Positions 16,153-25,463 of a stretch of 64,000 nt of DNA are shown one piece after another (within the stretch, counting starts at the first letter, position 1; each line of letters starts with the position of its first letter). The notes below the pieces were generated by a model. The model saw only the letters and a program-made list of their open reading frames with translations. It was not told the DNA's origin and made no database searches. The position numbers and the translations under genes are program-made. The DNA is from Streptomyces megasporus (lineage in GTDB: Bacteria; Actinomycetota; Actinomycetes; Streptomycetales; Streptomycetaceae): NCBI RefSeq assembly GCF_000718985.1, contig NZ_JODL01000026.1:1-64000 (forward strand). The letters are read 5' to 3'.

Positions 16153-17181
<1,029 letters not shown>

Positions 17182-17227
17182 CCTCGGAGCCGTCGTCCCG
17201 GCCGATCCCGTCGCCGGGGCGGCCCGT

Positions 17228-18457
17228 TCACACGGAAGCGCGGCGGGCGAAGCCGGGAGCGCGTTCGGGACGGACGCCGACCCCGATGAGGTAGGCGGGG
17301 ACGGCCGAGAGCCGGGGCAGGAGCCGAAGGAGGGTCAGCGGCACTTTGGGCGGGGCGGCGATCCTGCCGTGCAGGACGGGACCGACGAACCCGCGGTGCA
17401 GGAGCCGCTGGAGGGACTGGGTGACGACGGTGGGCAACAGGCGGCGTCGGCGGACGGCGGCCAGGTGCCGCTCGGTGACTCGGTGTTCGAGCAGAGGCCC
17501 CGCCAGCAGGGTGGCGGCGGCCACGGCATCCTGGACGGCGAGGTTGATCCCCACGCCGCCGATGGGGGACATGGCGTGCGCGGCGTCGCCGATGCACAGC
17601 AGCCCCTTGGTGTGCCAGCGGCGCAGCCGATTGATCCGCACGTCCAGGTGTTTGACGTCGTCCATGGACCCGATCGCGTGGACGGAGTCGGCCAGCTCGG
17701 GCAGGAGTTCGGCGACGTCGTGGCGCAGTGCCTCGACGCCCCGCCTCCGCAGGCGGGCGTCGGAGCCCTTGGGGCCGAGGTAGCCGATCTGCAGGTAGCC
17801 CTCGCGTGGAATCGCCGCGAGCATCTTCCCGCGCCCGGTGCGCGGGAGCAGGGAGGGCGCGATGGCGCCTTCGGTGGGGACCTTGAACCACCAGACGTCG
17901 ATGTTCACCGGGAACTCGCGGGGTTCGAGCCCCGCTTGGCCGCGAGCGGCCGACCAGCGGCCGTCGCAGGCCACGGTCAGATCGGCGCGCAGCTCACCCG
18001 GTCCCTCGGGATCGAGGTAGCGCACGCCGGTGACCGTGTCGGAGTCGTGCAACAGCCCGGTGACCTCGGTGCTCATGCGCAGGGTGAAGGACGGTTCGGC
18101 CCGTCCGGCCTCGGCGAGCAGGTTGAGCAGGTCCCACTGCGGCACCATCGCGATGTAGGGGTGGGGTTGCCCACGCAGCCTGCGGAAGTCGGCCAGAGTC
18201 ACCGAACGCCCGTCGCCCAGGGGGAAGGACACACTCCGCACCTTGCTCTGGGGCAGGGCGGCGAACCTCTCGCGCAGGCCCAGTTCGTCCAGCAGCCGCA
18301 GCGTGGTCGGGTGCACGGTGTCGCCACGGAAGTCGCGCAGGAAGTCGGCGTGCTTCTCCAGTACGGTGACCTCCACACCGGCCCGGGCCAACAGCAGCCC
18401 CAGGACCATCCCGGCGGGGCCGCCGCCGATGACCGCGCACGTCGTTCTCTCGCTCAC
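17228..18457 (-). CDS. FAD-dependent monooxygenase/oxidoreductase
   Basis: A 409-residue group A flavoprotein of the PHBH/UbiH type. N-terminal Rossmann motif VIGGGPAGMVLGLLLARAG near 9-27, the DG-type segment (LTVACDGRWSAAR) mid-protein, and GDAAHAMSPIGGVGINLAVQ binding the ribityl chain near 290. Start GTG 18455-18457 is preceded by AGGAG at five bases. The enzyme likely hydroxylates or epoxidises an aromatic or lipid substrate, which is unknown. Gene stands alone, with an 11-bp tandem duplication (18467-18488) just upstream of its ribosome binding site. Confidence 0.9.
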   Translation of the reverse strand: MSERTTCAVIGGGPAGMVLGLLLARAGVEVTVLEKHADFLRDFRGDTVHPTTLRLLDELGLRERFAALPQSKVRSVSFPLGDGRSVTLADFRRLRGQPHPYIAMVPQWDLLNLLAEAGRAEPSFTLRMSTEVTGLLHDSDTVTGVRYLDPEGPGELRADLTVACDGRWSAARGQAGLEPREFPVNIDVWWFKVPTEGAIAPSLLPRTGRGKMLAAIPREGYLQIGYLGPKGSDARLRRRGVEALRHDVAELLPELADSVHAIGSMDDVKHLDVRINRLRRWHTKGLLCIGDAAHAMSPIGGVGINLAVQDAVAAATLLAGPLLEHRVTERHLAAVRRRRLLPTVVTQSLQRLLHRGFVGPVLHGRIAAPPKVPLTLLRLLPRLSAVPAYLIGVGVRPERAPGFARRASV

Positions 18458-18845
18458 CGGAACTCCTCGTGATCGTGTCGTGATCGTGGGAGAGAGGCGC
18501 CCCGCGGGGTGCCGCTTGTCGAGCTCGTCGAGCGGCGATCCACCGCACGCGACCGGGCGGGTGTCACGTCCGCTGGGGGAATTCTCGCCCCACGCCGGCT
18601 TGGAAGCGAGGATTCCACGGGCGACGGGCGACGGGCGACGGGCGACGGGCGACCGGAGTCCCGGCGGGAGGGACCGCTCCGCACCGCCCTTTCGCAGGAG
18701 GCCGGCTCCATGGGAAGGCGGGGTCTCGGAGTGCGGACGGGGCGCCCCACGGATCTTTACGGGGCCGTCGGCGGGACGCTACCGTCGGCCTCGCCACGTC
18801 CCCCCGAAAAAGGCCGCGTCCCCCAGGCCGCTCGCTGGAGTGTTC
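18458..18845. other. divergent intergenic region with short tandem repeats
   Basis: No gene seen in 388 bases. TCGTGATCGTG is duplicated in tandem at 18467-18488, directly upstream of the monooxygenase ribosome binding site, and may be an operator. A heptamer array lies at 18621-18654. Promoters of the monooxygenase and lipoprotein genes must be here. Confidence 0.55.
18621..18654. repeat. heptamer tandem repeat GCGACGG x 4.9
   Basis: Four perfect copies of GCGACGG and a fifth partial copy. The seven-base unit is in non-coding sequence; it looks like a slippage-prone microsatellite that may vary between strains. Confidence 0.85.
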
Positions 18846-19526
18846 ATGCGTCGAACCGTGCTCGCGGTGGCTCTCGTCTCCCTCTCCTTATCCCTCACCG
18901 GATGCGGCGCGGACGACGACCCCGCGCCGCCGACCGCCTCCGAGACCTCCGCCTCGGCCGGTGCCGAGCCGTCCACGTCGGCCCTGGCCGGGCCGACGCC
19001 GGTGCCGACCGGGAAGACCTTCGCCTGGCCGGACGGCATCGAGGCGACGGCGACCGTGTCGGGGCGGTTGCGCCCGGCGGACCGGACGGACCTCCAAGGC
19101 GGCGTGGTGGACGAAGCGCGGCTGGAGGAGGCCCGCGAGAAGCTGCTGGGCCGGCGGAGCGAACCGCTGGGGCTGCGGGTGAAGCTGACCAACACCGGCG
19201 ACGCCCCCGTCGACCTGGACAAGGTGGAACTCCAGTGGGTGGGGGTCAAGGTCGGCGGCATGGCGCAGAAGGCCACCGACGACGGCGGGTTCAAGGGCGA
19301 ACTGGCGCCCGGCGAGAGCGCGACGGAGCTGAGCGCCTGGGTGGTGCCGGACATCGTCGCCGTCGGCTACCAGGTGCTCGTCTGGCCCCAGGGGGCCCGG
19401 AAGGGGATGGCCGGACAGTTCTCCGGTGTCGTGCCGGACGCTTCCGTGCGGCCTCCCGACCACGGAGACCACGGAGGCCAAGGGGATCACGGGCACTCCG
19501 ACCACTCGGACCATTCCGGCCACTGA
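18846..19526 (+). CDS. lipoprotein with Ig-like domain and His/Asp tail; TTA codon
   Basis: A 226-residue exported lipoprotein. Start ATG 18846; signal peptide MRRTVLAVALVSLSLSLTGC with the lipobox LTGC and lipidation at C20. A Ser/Thr/Pro linker follows, then a beta-rich domain of about 130 residues (GLRVKLTNTGDAPVDLDKVE) like the DUF4352/telokin-type folds of actinobacterial lipoproteins, then a C-terminal tail of about 22 residues almost only H, D, G and S, probably metal-binding. Codon 15 (18888-18890) is TTA, the rare leucine codon read by the bldA tRNA, so translation should depend on development stage. No ligand is known. Confidence 0.87.
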   Translation: MRRTVLAVALVSLSLSLTGCGADDDPAPPTASETSASAGAEPSTSALAGPTPVPTGKTFAWPDGIEATATVSGRLRPADRTDLQGGVVDEARLEEAREKLLGRRSEPLGLRVKLTNTGDAPVDLDKVELQWVGVKVGGMAQKATDDGGFKGELAPGESATELSAWVVPDIVAVGYQVLVWPQGARKGMAGQFSGVVPDASVRPPDHGDHGGQGDHGHSDHSDHSGH

Positions 19527-19748
19527 TCCCCGCGCCGACCGTGTGAGAGGTGCCACGGTGCCCGACCTCCGTCAGGGGCGGATGGCGACACCGTGGGGCG
19601 GTGGGGCCGTCGAGGCGGAGTCCGGGCCCAACGAGGCTGCCGAGCGGGCGAGTTGGGCGTCCGAAGCGGTGCTTCCGCAGAGGGCCTGCCCTCAACGGCG
19701 TCAAGTGTTGTGTAATGGCGACGCTACACAGCATTCGGTTTCGGTATT

Positions 19749-19778
19749 TTGACATAGGTATACCTCCATACCTATTCT
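19749..19778 (+). promoter_or_regulatory. leaderless marR promoter with embedded operator
   Basis: TTGACA (19749-19754), 18 bases, TATTCT (19773-19778), then seven bases to the ATG at 19786, so the transcript should begin at the start codon. The perfect dyad ATAGGTAT-N6-ATACCTAT (19754-19775) fills the spacer, an ideal site for MarR repression of its own promoter. No Shine-Dalgarno is present, consistent with a leaderless mRNA. Confidence 0.65.
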
Positions 19779-19785
19779 CTGGCTC

Positions 19786-20259
19786 ATGCCCTTCTCCAGC
19801 ACGTCCGTTCAGGACATCGACCGCGTGGCCGCCGCGCTCGTGGTCGCCCTGCCCGTGCTGAACAGGGCTCTTGAGCGGCAGATCGACCGCGAGTTCCCGC
19901 ATCCCAGGCTTCCGGAGGGGCAACTCGCACTGCTGTGGCTCGTGGAGGAGCGCGAGGGCATCACGGTCCGCGAGGCCGCCGAGACGTTGCTGATGAAGCC
20001 GAACAACGTCAGCGCCCTCGTCTCCCACCTCACCGAGTCGGGACTGCTGGAGCGCCGGCAGGACGCCGCCGACAAGCGGGTCGCCCACCTGTATCCGACG
20101 GCCACGGCCCGACAGCGGCTCGCCGAGGCCCGGCAGCTCAAGGAAGCCCACATGGCGCGTGCGCTGCACGCCCTCACCGACGGGGAGTTGGACGCCCTCG
20201 GCTCGGCCCTGGGCGCGCTGACGTCACTGGCCCGCCGGCTCCACCCCGCCGCCGACTGA
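19786..20259 (+). CDS. MarR-family transcriptional regulator
   Basis: A 157-residue dimeric winged-helix repressor. The helix-turn-helix is ITVREAAETLLMKPNNVSAL and the wing DAADKRVAHLYPTATARQRL, flanked by N- and C-terminal dimerisation helices. ATG 19786 lies directly after the embedded-operator promoter, with no ribosome binding site, so the mRNA is probably leaderless. It precedes a DHA2 exporter by 188 bases on the same strand, which it most likely represses until an inducing drug or metabolite binds. Confidence 0.92.
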   Translation: MPFSSTSVQDIDRVAAALVVALPVLNRALERQIDREFPHPRLPEGQLALLWLVEEREGITVREAAETLLMKPNNVSALVSHLTESGLLERRQDAADKRVAHLYPTATARQRLAEARQLKEAHMARALHALTDGELDALGSALGALTSLARRLHPAAD

Positions 20260-20447
20260 TCCCACCCCCGATCTCCGGCCGGCGACCCGGCCCGCGTACG
20301 CGTTCCGCACGCGCACACGGGCCGGGTGCCGGCCGGCGGCGGTCTTCACGACCGTGACCGAGCGCCGCCGCGTGTCCGCGGCCGCCTCGTGGTGTCCGGT
20401 TCGTCCTCTTCGAAGCTCGCCCTTTCCCTCGTAGACAAGGCTTTGAC

Positions 20448-22046
20448 GTGTCCTCTACCGCCGTTGCCGGCGTGGCACACGCCACCCCGTCCGTGGACCT
20501 CCCGTCGGAGACACCACGGGGCAGGCGCTCCAACCCCTGGCTGACGCTGATCGCCGTCGCGATCGGTCTCTTCATGGTCAATCTCGACGCGTCCGTGGTG
20601 TCGATCGCGAATCCCGAGATCGGCCGGGACCTGAAAGCGTCCACCGCCGACCTGCAGTGGGTCACCAACTCCTACCTGATCGCGATGGCCGCCCTCCTGA
20701 TCCTGGGCGGCAAGCTCGGCGACCGCTTCGGGCGGCACACGTACTATGTGATCGGCACCGCCGGATTCGTCGTCGCCTCGGTCGCGATCGGCCTGTCCGG
20801 AACGATCGAGGGCGTCATCGCCTTCCGCGCGTTGCAAGGGGTCTTCGCCGCGCTGCTGATCCCCAACACGCTCGGTCTGCTGCGCGCGGTCTTCCCGCCG
20901 GAGAAGTTCGGCATGGCGGTGGGCATCTGGGCCATGGTGGCGTCCTGCTCCACCGCGCTCGGACCGATCGTCGGCGGACTGCTGGTCGCCCACGTCAACT
21001 GGGAGTCCGTCTTCTACATCAACGCACCCATCGGCGTCGTCGCCCTCGCGCTCAGCGCGTTGGTGCTGCCGAGGAGCAAGGACTCCACGGGCGACCACCG
21101 CTTCGACATCCCCGGCGTGATCCTGTTGGCGCTGGGCCTGTCGGCCCTGGTCTTCGGCGTGATCAAGGGCGAGACCTGGGGATGGGCCTCCGCGGGAACG
21201 CTGGGCTCCCTCGCCGTGGGCGTCATCGTGCTGGTGATCTTCTGCCGGTACGAGACCCGCGTCCGGCACCCGCTGCTGCCGATGCGGCTGTTCCGCAGCC
21301 CGGCACTGACCATCGGCACGATCGTCACCGCGCTGAACTTCTTCGTGCTGCTCGGCGTGATCTTCTTCCTGATGCTGTTCCTGCAGAACGTCCAGGGCTT
21401 CACCCCGGTCGAGGTGGGTGTGCGCACCCTGCCGCTGAGCCTGGCCACCGTGGTCGCGTCGCCGCTGGGCGCCGCGCTGACCGGGCGGTTCGGCGCGCGT
21501 CTGTCCATGCCGATCGGCATGCTGCTCCAGGCCGTCGCGTCCGTCTGGATCCTGACCTGGGACGCGGACTCCTCCTACGCCGCGATGTGGCCGCCGTTCC
21601 TCGCGCTCGGCTTCGGAGTCGGAATGGTGATGTCCGCCTCCTCCGAGGCGATCGTCGGCAACGCGCCGAAGGAGGACGGCGGTGTGGCCAGTGGTCTGCA
21701 GTCCACGGCCCTGCAGATCGGCGGAGCGCTCGGCACGTCCGTGCTGATCTCCCTGATCAGCGGCCGGGTGGGCGCCACCCTCGCCGGTGAACTGACCGAC
21801 GCCGGGCTCTCGGCCTCCGCGGCCCGCGGCTTCGAGGCGGCCGAGGACGCCGTGTCGATGGGCGTCTCGCCGGTCTCGGACGGCATGTCCGCGCAGTTGA
21901 GGGCCGCCGTCGTCGAGGGCAGCGGCAACGCCTTCATGAACGGGGTGCACTCGGCCGTGCTCGTCACCGCCGTGCTGTGCTTCGCGGGCGCGGTCCTGGC
22001 CGCGGCCGGCCTGCGCCACAAGCCCCGGCACGCCGCCGGCCGCTGA
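20448..22046 (+). CDS. MFS multidrug exporter, DHA2 (14-helix) family
   Basis: A 532-residue transporter. Start GTG 20448 follows a weak AAGG. About 14 membrane helices; the DHA2 motif A is GGKLGDRFGRH, motif C is CSTALGPIVGGLL, and the N-terminal D in FMVNLDASVVSIANP is the conserved proton-linked residue. This is the EmrB/QacA type of proton-driven drug or antibiotic exporter. Genomic context with the MarR regulator supports inducible efflux. Substrate unknown. Confidence 0.93.
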   Translation: MSSTAVAGVAHATPSVDLPSETPRGRRSNPWLTLIAVAIGLFMVNLDASVVSIANPEIGRDLKASTADLQWVTNSYLIAMAALLILGGKLGDRFGRHTYYVIGTAGFVVASVAIGLSGTIEGVIAFRALQGVFAALLIPNTLGLLRAVFPPEKFGMAVGIWAMVASCSTALGPIVGGLLVAHVNWESVFYINAPIGVVALALSALVLPRSKDSTGDHRFDIPGVILLALGLSALVFGVIKGETWGWASAGTLGSLAVGVIVLVIFCRYETRVRHPLLPMRLFRSPALTIGTIVTALNFFVLLGVIFFLMLFLQNVQGFTPVEVGVRTLPLSLATVVASPLGAALTGRFGARLSMPIGMLLQAVASVWILTWDADSSYAAMWPPFLALGFGVGMVMSASSEAIVGNAPKEDGGVASGLQSTALQIGGALGTSVLISLISGRVGATLAGELTDAGLSASAARGFEAAEDAVSMGVSPVSDGMSAQLRAAVVEGSGNAFMNGVHSAVLVTAVLCFAGAVLAAAGLRHKPRHAAGR

Positions 22047-22162
22047 GGAACGCCGGACGGGCGCGGCTCGGCCGGGAAGCGTGGATCCTCGCGAAAACGG
22101 CGGTCCCGCCCCGGCCGGTCGCGTCCGCGCCGCACGTCCGCGCCCGCCGGTTTGACGACGCG

Positions 22163-22615
22163 TCAACCCGGCCGACGCTCGATCAGGAGACGGTGGGACT
22201 CCTGCAATCCGTCGGGAAGGGCGTCGGGCGGAAACCACCTCGCCTCCAGGATCTCGAAGGGGTCGATGTCGAGGGTGCCGCCGACGAGCCGGGCCTCGTA
22301 GGCCACCTCCACCCGCAGCCGGTACCCGCTTCCGAGAAGGACGAGTTCGCCGACGCGGACCTCCAGCCCGGTCTCCTCGCACACCTCGCGAACGACCGTG
22401 TCCTCGAAGGTCTCGCCCTTGTCGGCGTACCCCGTGGGAAGCCCCCACGGGCGATCCTTCCGCCACAGGCGGTGCCTGAGGAGGAGCACGTTGCCGTCCG
22501 CGTCGCGCACGACACCGGTGACGCCGACCATGAACTTCGCGTGCGCGAGCCACTGGAGGCGCCATTGCAGCGGTCCGCGGAGGAGATGCCACAGCCGGGC
22601 GATGAGCTTCTTCAC
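22163..22615 (-). CDS. NUDIX hydrolase
   Basis: A 150-residue hydrolase of nucleoside diphosphate linked compounds. The NUDIX box GYADKGETFEDTVVREVCEE-TGLEV fits G-x5-E-x7-R-E-U-x-E-E-x-G-U, supplying the metal ligands. Start GTG 22613-22615 is five bases after AAGGA; the ATG at 22645 is a longer alternative without a good site. The N-terminus (WHLLRGPLQWRLQWLAHAKF) is unusually aromatic and basic. Its stop lies at a short inverted repeat shared with the convergent exporter gene. Confidence 0.92.
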   Translation of the reverse strand: MKKLIARLWHLLRGPLQWRLQWLAHAKFMVGVTGVVRDADGNVLLLRHRLWRKDRPWGLPTGYADKGETFEDTVVREVCEETGLEVRVGELVLLGSGYRLRVEVAYEARLVGGTLDIDPFEILEARWFPPDALPDGLQESHRLLIERRPG

Positions 22616-22760
22616 GCCGTTCCTTCGGTAGAGGGGCCCGTCCACGTCACCGGACCAGCGTCGCAGCGTTCGACGGCGGTGGGGAAATCACCGCCACCGT
22701 GCGGAGGGGCGAGGCGAGGAGTGCCCGGACCGCCGACAGGGCCGGCGGCCCACGCCGGGG

Positions 22761-23783
22761 TCAGGACGCCGAGACGATCGAGCCGGTGGGGGAGGGGGCA
22801 CCGCGCAGCAACGCGACACCGAGCGGGGTGAGCACGTGCACCACATGGGCGCCGGTGCGCCGGCTGCACGCCAGCCCGGCCTCCCGCAGGGCGGAGACGT
22901 GCTCGCTGGCCGACGCCGCGGAGATGCCCAGACGCCGGGCGAGTTCACCGGTGGTCGCGGCGGCGCCGAGCCCGGCCAGCACCCGCGCACGGGTGCGGCC
23001 GAGCAGCCTGGGGAGGGCTTGCGACGGGTGGGCGCGGGCCGCGACGGGCTCCCGGGACACCGGATGCTCGATCGGATGGACCAGCACCGGGGGCAGCGCG
23101 GGGTCGGCGAGGGAGATCGGGGTGTGCCAACAGAAGTGGGAGGGCACCAAGCGCAGGCCGCGACCCGCGAGGTGAAGGTCGCGGTCCTTCGGGTACCGCA
23201 CGTACAGGACGGGTGGTCGCCAGTCCATCACGGGACGCAGGGAGTGGAGCAGCCCGTGGACTCCCCCGTCGCGCAACGCACGGGTCCGCAGCGCCCGATC
23301 GGCCTCGGTGGTCGTGGCCACCGAGGTCCAGTCGGGACCGATGATCGCCCGGTGCACCGACCGGAAGGCCGCCACGACCTCCTCCACCCGCTGCCGTTCC
23401 CCCGTGGCCAGGGCCCGTGCCCACTGCGGCAACCGGCGAGAGCGGGCCGTGCGGGCCAACTCCGCTGTCATCCGCTGCCGTGGGGTGGCACGCAGTGCTG
23501 CCAACCCGGCCTCCAACCCGTCGGCGGACTCGGCGGGGGTGAGGAAGTCCGGCCAGTAGTCCGCCGAGGCCGGGGCCAGATCGGACAACAGCCGCGCCGG
23601 ACCGAGCAGGCCCTCCTCGACGAGCGTGGCGCGGGCACGCTGCCGCCAGTCGGCGAAGACCGGAACCGTGCGTCGCGGCGCGGTCAACTGGTTCAGCCCG
23701 AGCAGCGTCTCCCAGAGAGGGTCCGGCGTTCGAGCCACGTGAACACGCGCGAGATCCCTGTCCGTGAAGTGAATGCGCAGCAC
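22761..23783 (-). CDS. ArsR-like winged-helix regulator with large N-terminal domain
   Basis: A 340-residue protein. The C-terminal 70 residues form an ArsR-type winged helix (GLGAAATTGELARRLGISAA, ASEHVSALREAGLACSRRTG). The first 250 residues are an alpha-helical domain starting LRIHFTDRDLARVHVA, of a type found only in front of such winged helices in actinobacteria. Start GTG 23781-23783 is preceded by GGGGA. No Cys-based metal site is apparent, so it probably senses an organic ligand or protein. The target is unknown. Confidence 0.87.
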   Translation of the reverse strand: MLRIHFTDRDLARVHVARTPDPLWETLLGLNQLTAPRRTVPVFADWRQRARATLVEEGLLGPARLLSDLAPASADYWPDFLTPAESADGLEAGLAALRATPRQRMTAELARTARSRRLPQWARALATGERQRVEEVVAAFRSVHRAIIGPDWTSVATTTEADRALRTRALRDGGVHGLLHSLRPVMDWRPPVLYVRYPKDRDLHLAGRGLRLVPSHFCWHTPISLADPALPPVLVHPIEHPVSREPVAARAHPSQALPRLLGRTRARVLAGLGAAATTGELARRLGISAASASEHVSALREAGLACSRRTGAHVVHVLTPLGVALLRGAPSPTGSIVSAS

Positions 23784-23848
23784 CTTGTTCCCCCGTGTGC
23801 CGTTCCCCCACACACCGGCCGTTCCCAGTGTGTGCGCCTTCGGTCGTC

Positions 23849-23902
23849 GACGTCCTCGACGAGCGCGTGCCGCCCCGTACGGCGCCGCTCGTCGAGGACG
23901 TC
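23849..23902. repeat. 17-bp-arm inverted repeat
   Basis: GACGTCCTCGACGAGCG (23849-23865) is perfectly inverted at 23886-23902 around a 20-base GC-rich loop that can itself fold (GTGCCG with CGGCGC). It lies about 70 bases upstream of the ArsR-like gene start. It may be a terminator of an unannotated small transcript or a remnant of a mobile element. Confidence 0.7.
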
Positions 23903-24019
23903 CCCCGTTCCCGCTCCCGCCTCCCCCGTTCGCCCCCGATGGCCGGCGGGCGTCGAGAGTCCTGGCCCGTCCCCGTCGACGGACGCGCGGACGCCCGAGC
24001 CGTGACGTCGACGGGCCGC

Positions 24020-24054
24020 CCGTCGTGTCACCCTTCCGGAGGGTGACACGACGG
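24020..24054. repeat. 15-bp-arm inverted repeat
   Basis: CCGTCGTGTCACCCT (24020-24034) is inverted at 24040-24054 around TCCGG. It sits 87 bases upstream of the LysR gene at 24141. Terminator-like in form but placed in a promoter region. Confidence 0.7.
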
Positions 24055-24140
24055 AGCCCGGTTGTCAGGGACCTCGGTGATGAGAGAATCCCTCCGACCG
24101 ATGAAGTGACGTATATGGCCGCAGGCAGGGGGCCTCTGCC

Positions 24141-25115
24141 GTGCCGGGGACGGCGGGATCACCCGAACCGAGCATCCATCAACTGCGGCTGTTCCTGACG
24201 CTGAGTGAGGAGTTGCACTTCGGCAGGGCGGCCGCACGTCTGTACATGACCCAGCCGGCGCTGAGCCGTCAGATCCGAGACCTGGAGAAGCGGCTGGGCG
24301 TCGCCCTGTTCTGCCGGGACAGTCGCACGGTGGGGCTCACCGACGCGGGGCGCGCCTTGGTGGCCGAGGCGCGTGCCGTGCTCGAGGCGATGGAACGGCT
24401 GCGCGTCCGCGCCGGTCAGTGGGGCCGCAACCTCACGGGGCGCGTCGTGATCGGGATGATCGGCGCGGAGTCCGCGATGCCCCACACCCACGCGGTCCTC
24501 GAACGCCTTCGCGCCCGCCATCCCGGTCTCACCGTCGAGGTCCGCAACCTGGACTTCGCGGAGCAGGCGCAACTGCTCACCGGCGGCGTCGACGTCGCCT
24601 TCCTCCGACCTCCGGTGCCGCCGACCGTCGAGTTGCTGGAGTTGGCCACCGAACCACGTGTCGCCTGCCTGCCGGTCGACGACCCCCTGAGCGACCGGAG
24701 CGCCGTCCTCCTCGCCGACCTCGCGGACCGCGTGTTCGTGGACGTCCCTCCCGAGGCGCCCCGTGAGTGGTGGGACTTCTGGACGGCGAACCCGCGTCCC
24801 GACGGCACACGCGTGCGCTACGGACCCGTCGCCCACGACATGGAGGCCCTGCTGCTCGCCGTGGCCAGGGGGGAGGGGATGTGCTTCCTGCCCGCGGCGG
24901 CCCGCTCTCTCTTCCCGCGCCCCGGTGTGCGCTACCTGGCCGTGGCCGACCTCCCCCCGTGCGCCTCGGTCCTCGGCTGGCTCGCCGAACACCGCGACCG
25001 CCCGGTGGTGCGGGCCGTACGGGAGGCCGCGGTCGAGGCCATGGCCGCCGAGGAACGCTCGGACACCCGCCCGGACGGGCCCCGGGGCGACGATCGGGGA
25101 GCTTTGGGGCGGTGA
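24141..25115 (+). CDS. LysR-family transcriptional regulator
   Basis: A 324-residue LysR regulator. Winged helix LRLFLTLSEELHFGRAAARL ... MTQPALSRQIRDLEKRLGV at residues 13-60, then the two-lobed effector domain (VVIGMIGAESAMPHTHAVLE; GEGMCFLPAAARSL). Start GTG 24141. The HFGRAAARL helix resembles aromatic-catabolism (BenM/CatM) and Hca-like LysR proteins. No divergent target gene is directly adjacent, apart from the SDR gene 350 bases downstream, which may be its target. Tail of about 20 residues is low complexity. Confidence 0.92.
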   Translation: MPGTAGSPEPSIHQLRLFLTLSEELHFGRAAARLYMTQPALSRQIRDLEKRLGVALFCRDSRTVGLTDAGRALVAEARAVLEAMERLRVRAGQWGRNLTGRVVIGMIGAESAMPHTHAVLERLRARHPGLTVEVRNLDFAEQAQLLTGGVDVAFLRPPVPPTVELLELATEPRVACLPVDDPLSDRSAVLLADLADRVFVDVPPEAPREWWDFWTANPRPDGTRVRYGPVAHDMEALLLAVARGEGMCFLPAAARSLFPRPGVRYLAVADLPPCASVLGWLAEHRDRPVVRAVREAAVEAMAAEERSDTRPDGPRGDDRGALGR

Positions 25116-25463
25116 CCCCGCCACCGCCGCGCCGGTCGTGACCAGCGGCTGCCCCGGTGGGGGCCGTCGCCTCCCACCGGGGTGTGCGCCACCGGGCGGC
25201 CACGGATGTCTCCCGTCGCACGCGTTCCATCCGGACACCCGCCCCCGACCGATCCGCCGGCGACCGCGCCGCGAACGGCACCGCCGGCGCCGAGCGAGAC
25301 CGCCGTCCCCCGTGAGCACCACCCGCCACCCGCCCACCCCCATCTGTCATACATGTGTAAATTAGGAAGGGAGGTCGCACGGGGGGCGGGCTCGCCGAGT
25401 CGGTTTCCGCACACCACGGCGCGTCCGGGCGACCGCCGTACCGAACCGACGAAGGAGTCACCG
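25116..25463. other. intergenic region upstream of the SDR gene
   Basis: These 348 bases are GC-rich and non-coding except for an AT-rich patch at 25345-25365 with TCATACATGTGTAAATTAGG. The patch includes the dyad TACATGT and is the likely promoter/operator of the SDR-TetR unit. No gene seen. Confidence 0.5.

Larger units (their letters stand above)
23784..24140. other. divergent intergenic region rich in long inverted repeats
   Basis: No gene is supported here. It contains three dyads: 23849-23902, CCGTCGAC near 23970 with GTCGACGG near 24008, and 24020-24054. Such stems usually mark ends of transcription units, but both flanking genes are transcribed outward. Confidence 0.55.

Noticed and set aside
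18509-19546. Alternative plus-strand frame over the lipoprotein gene
   Set aside because: The frame at 18846 has a lipobox and a coherent domain. The other is Arg-rich shadow.
23795-24046. Small plus-strand ORF between the ArsR-like and LysR genes
   Set aside because: No ribosome binding site, low-complexity translation and several inverted repeats within it.
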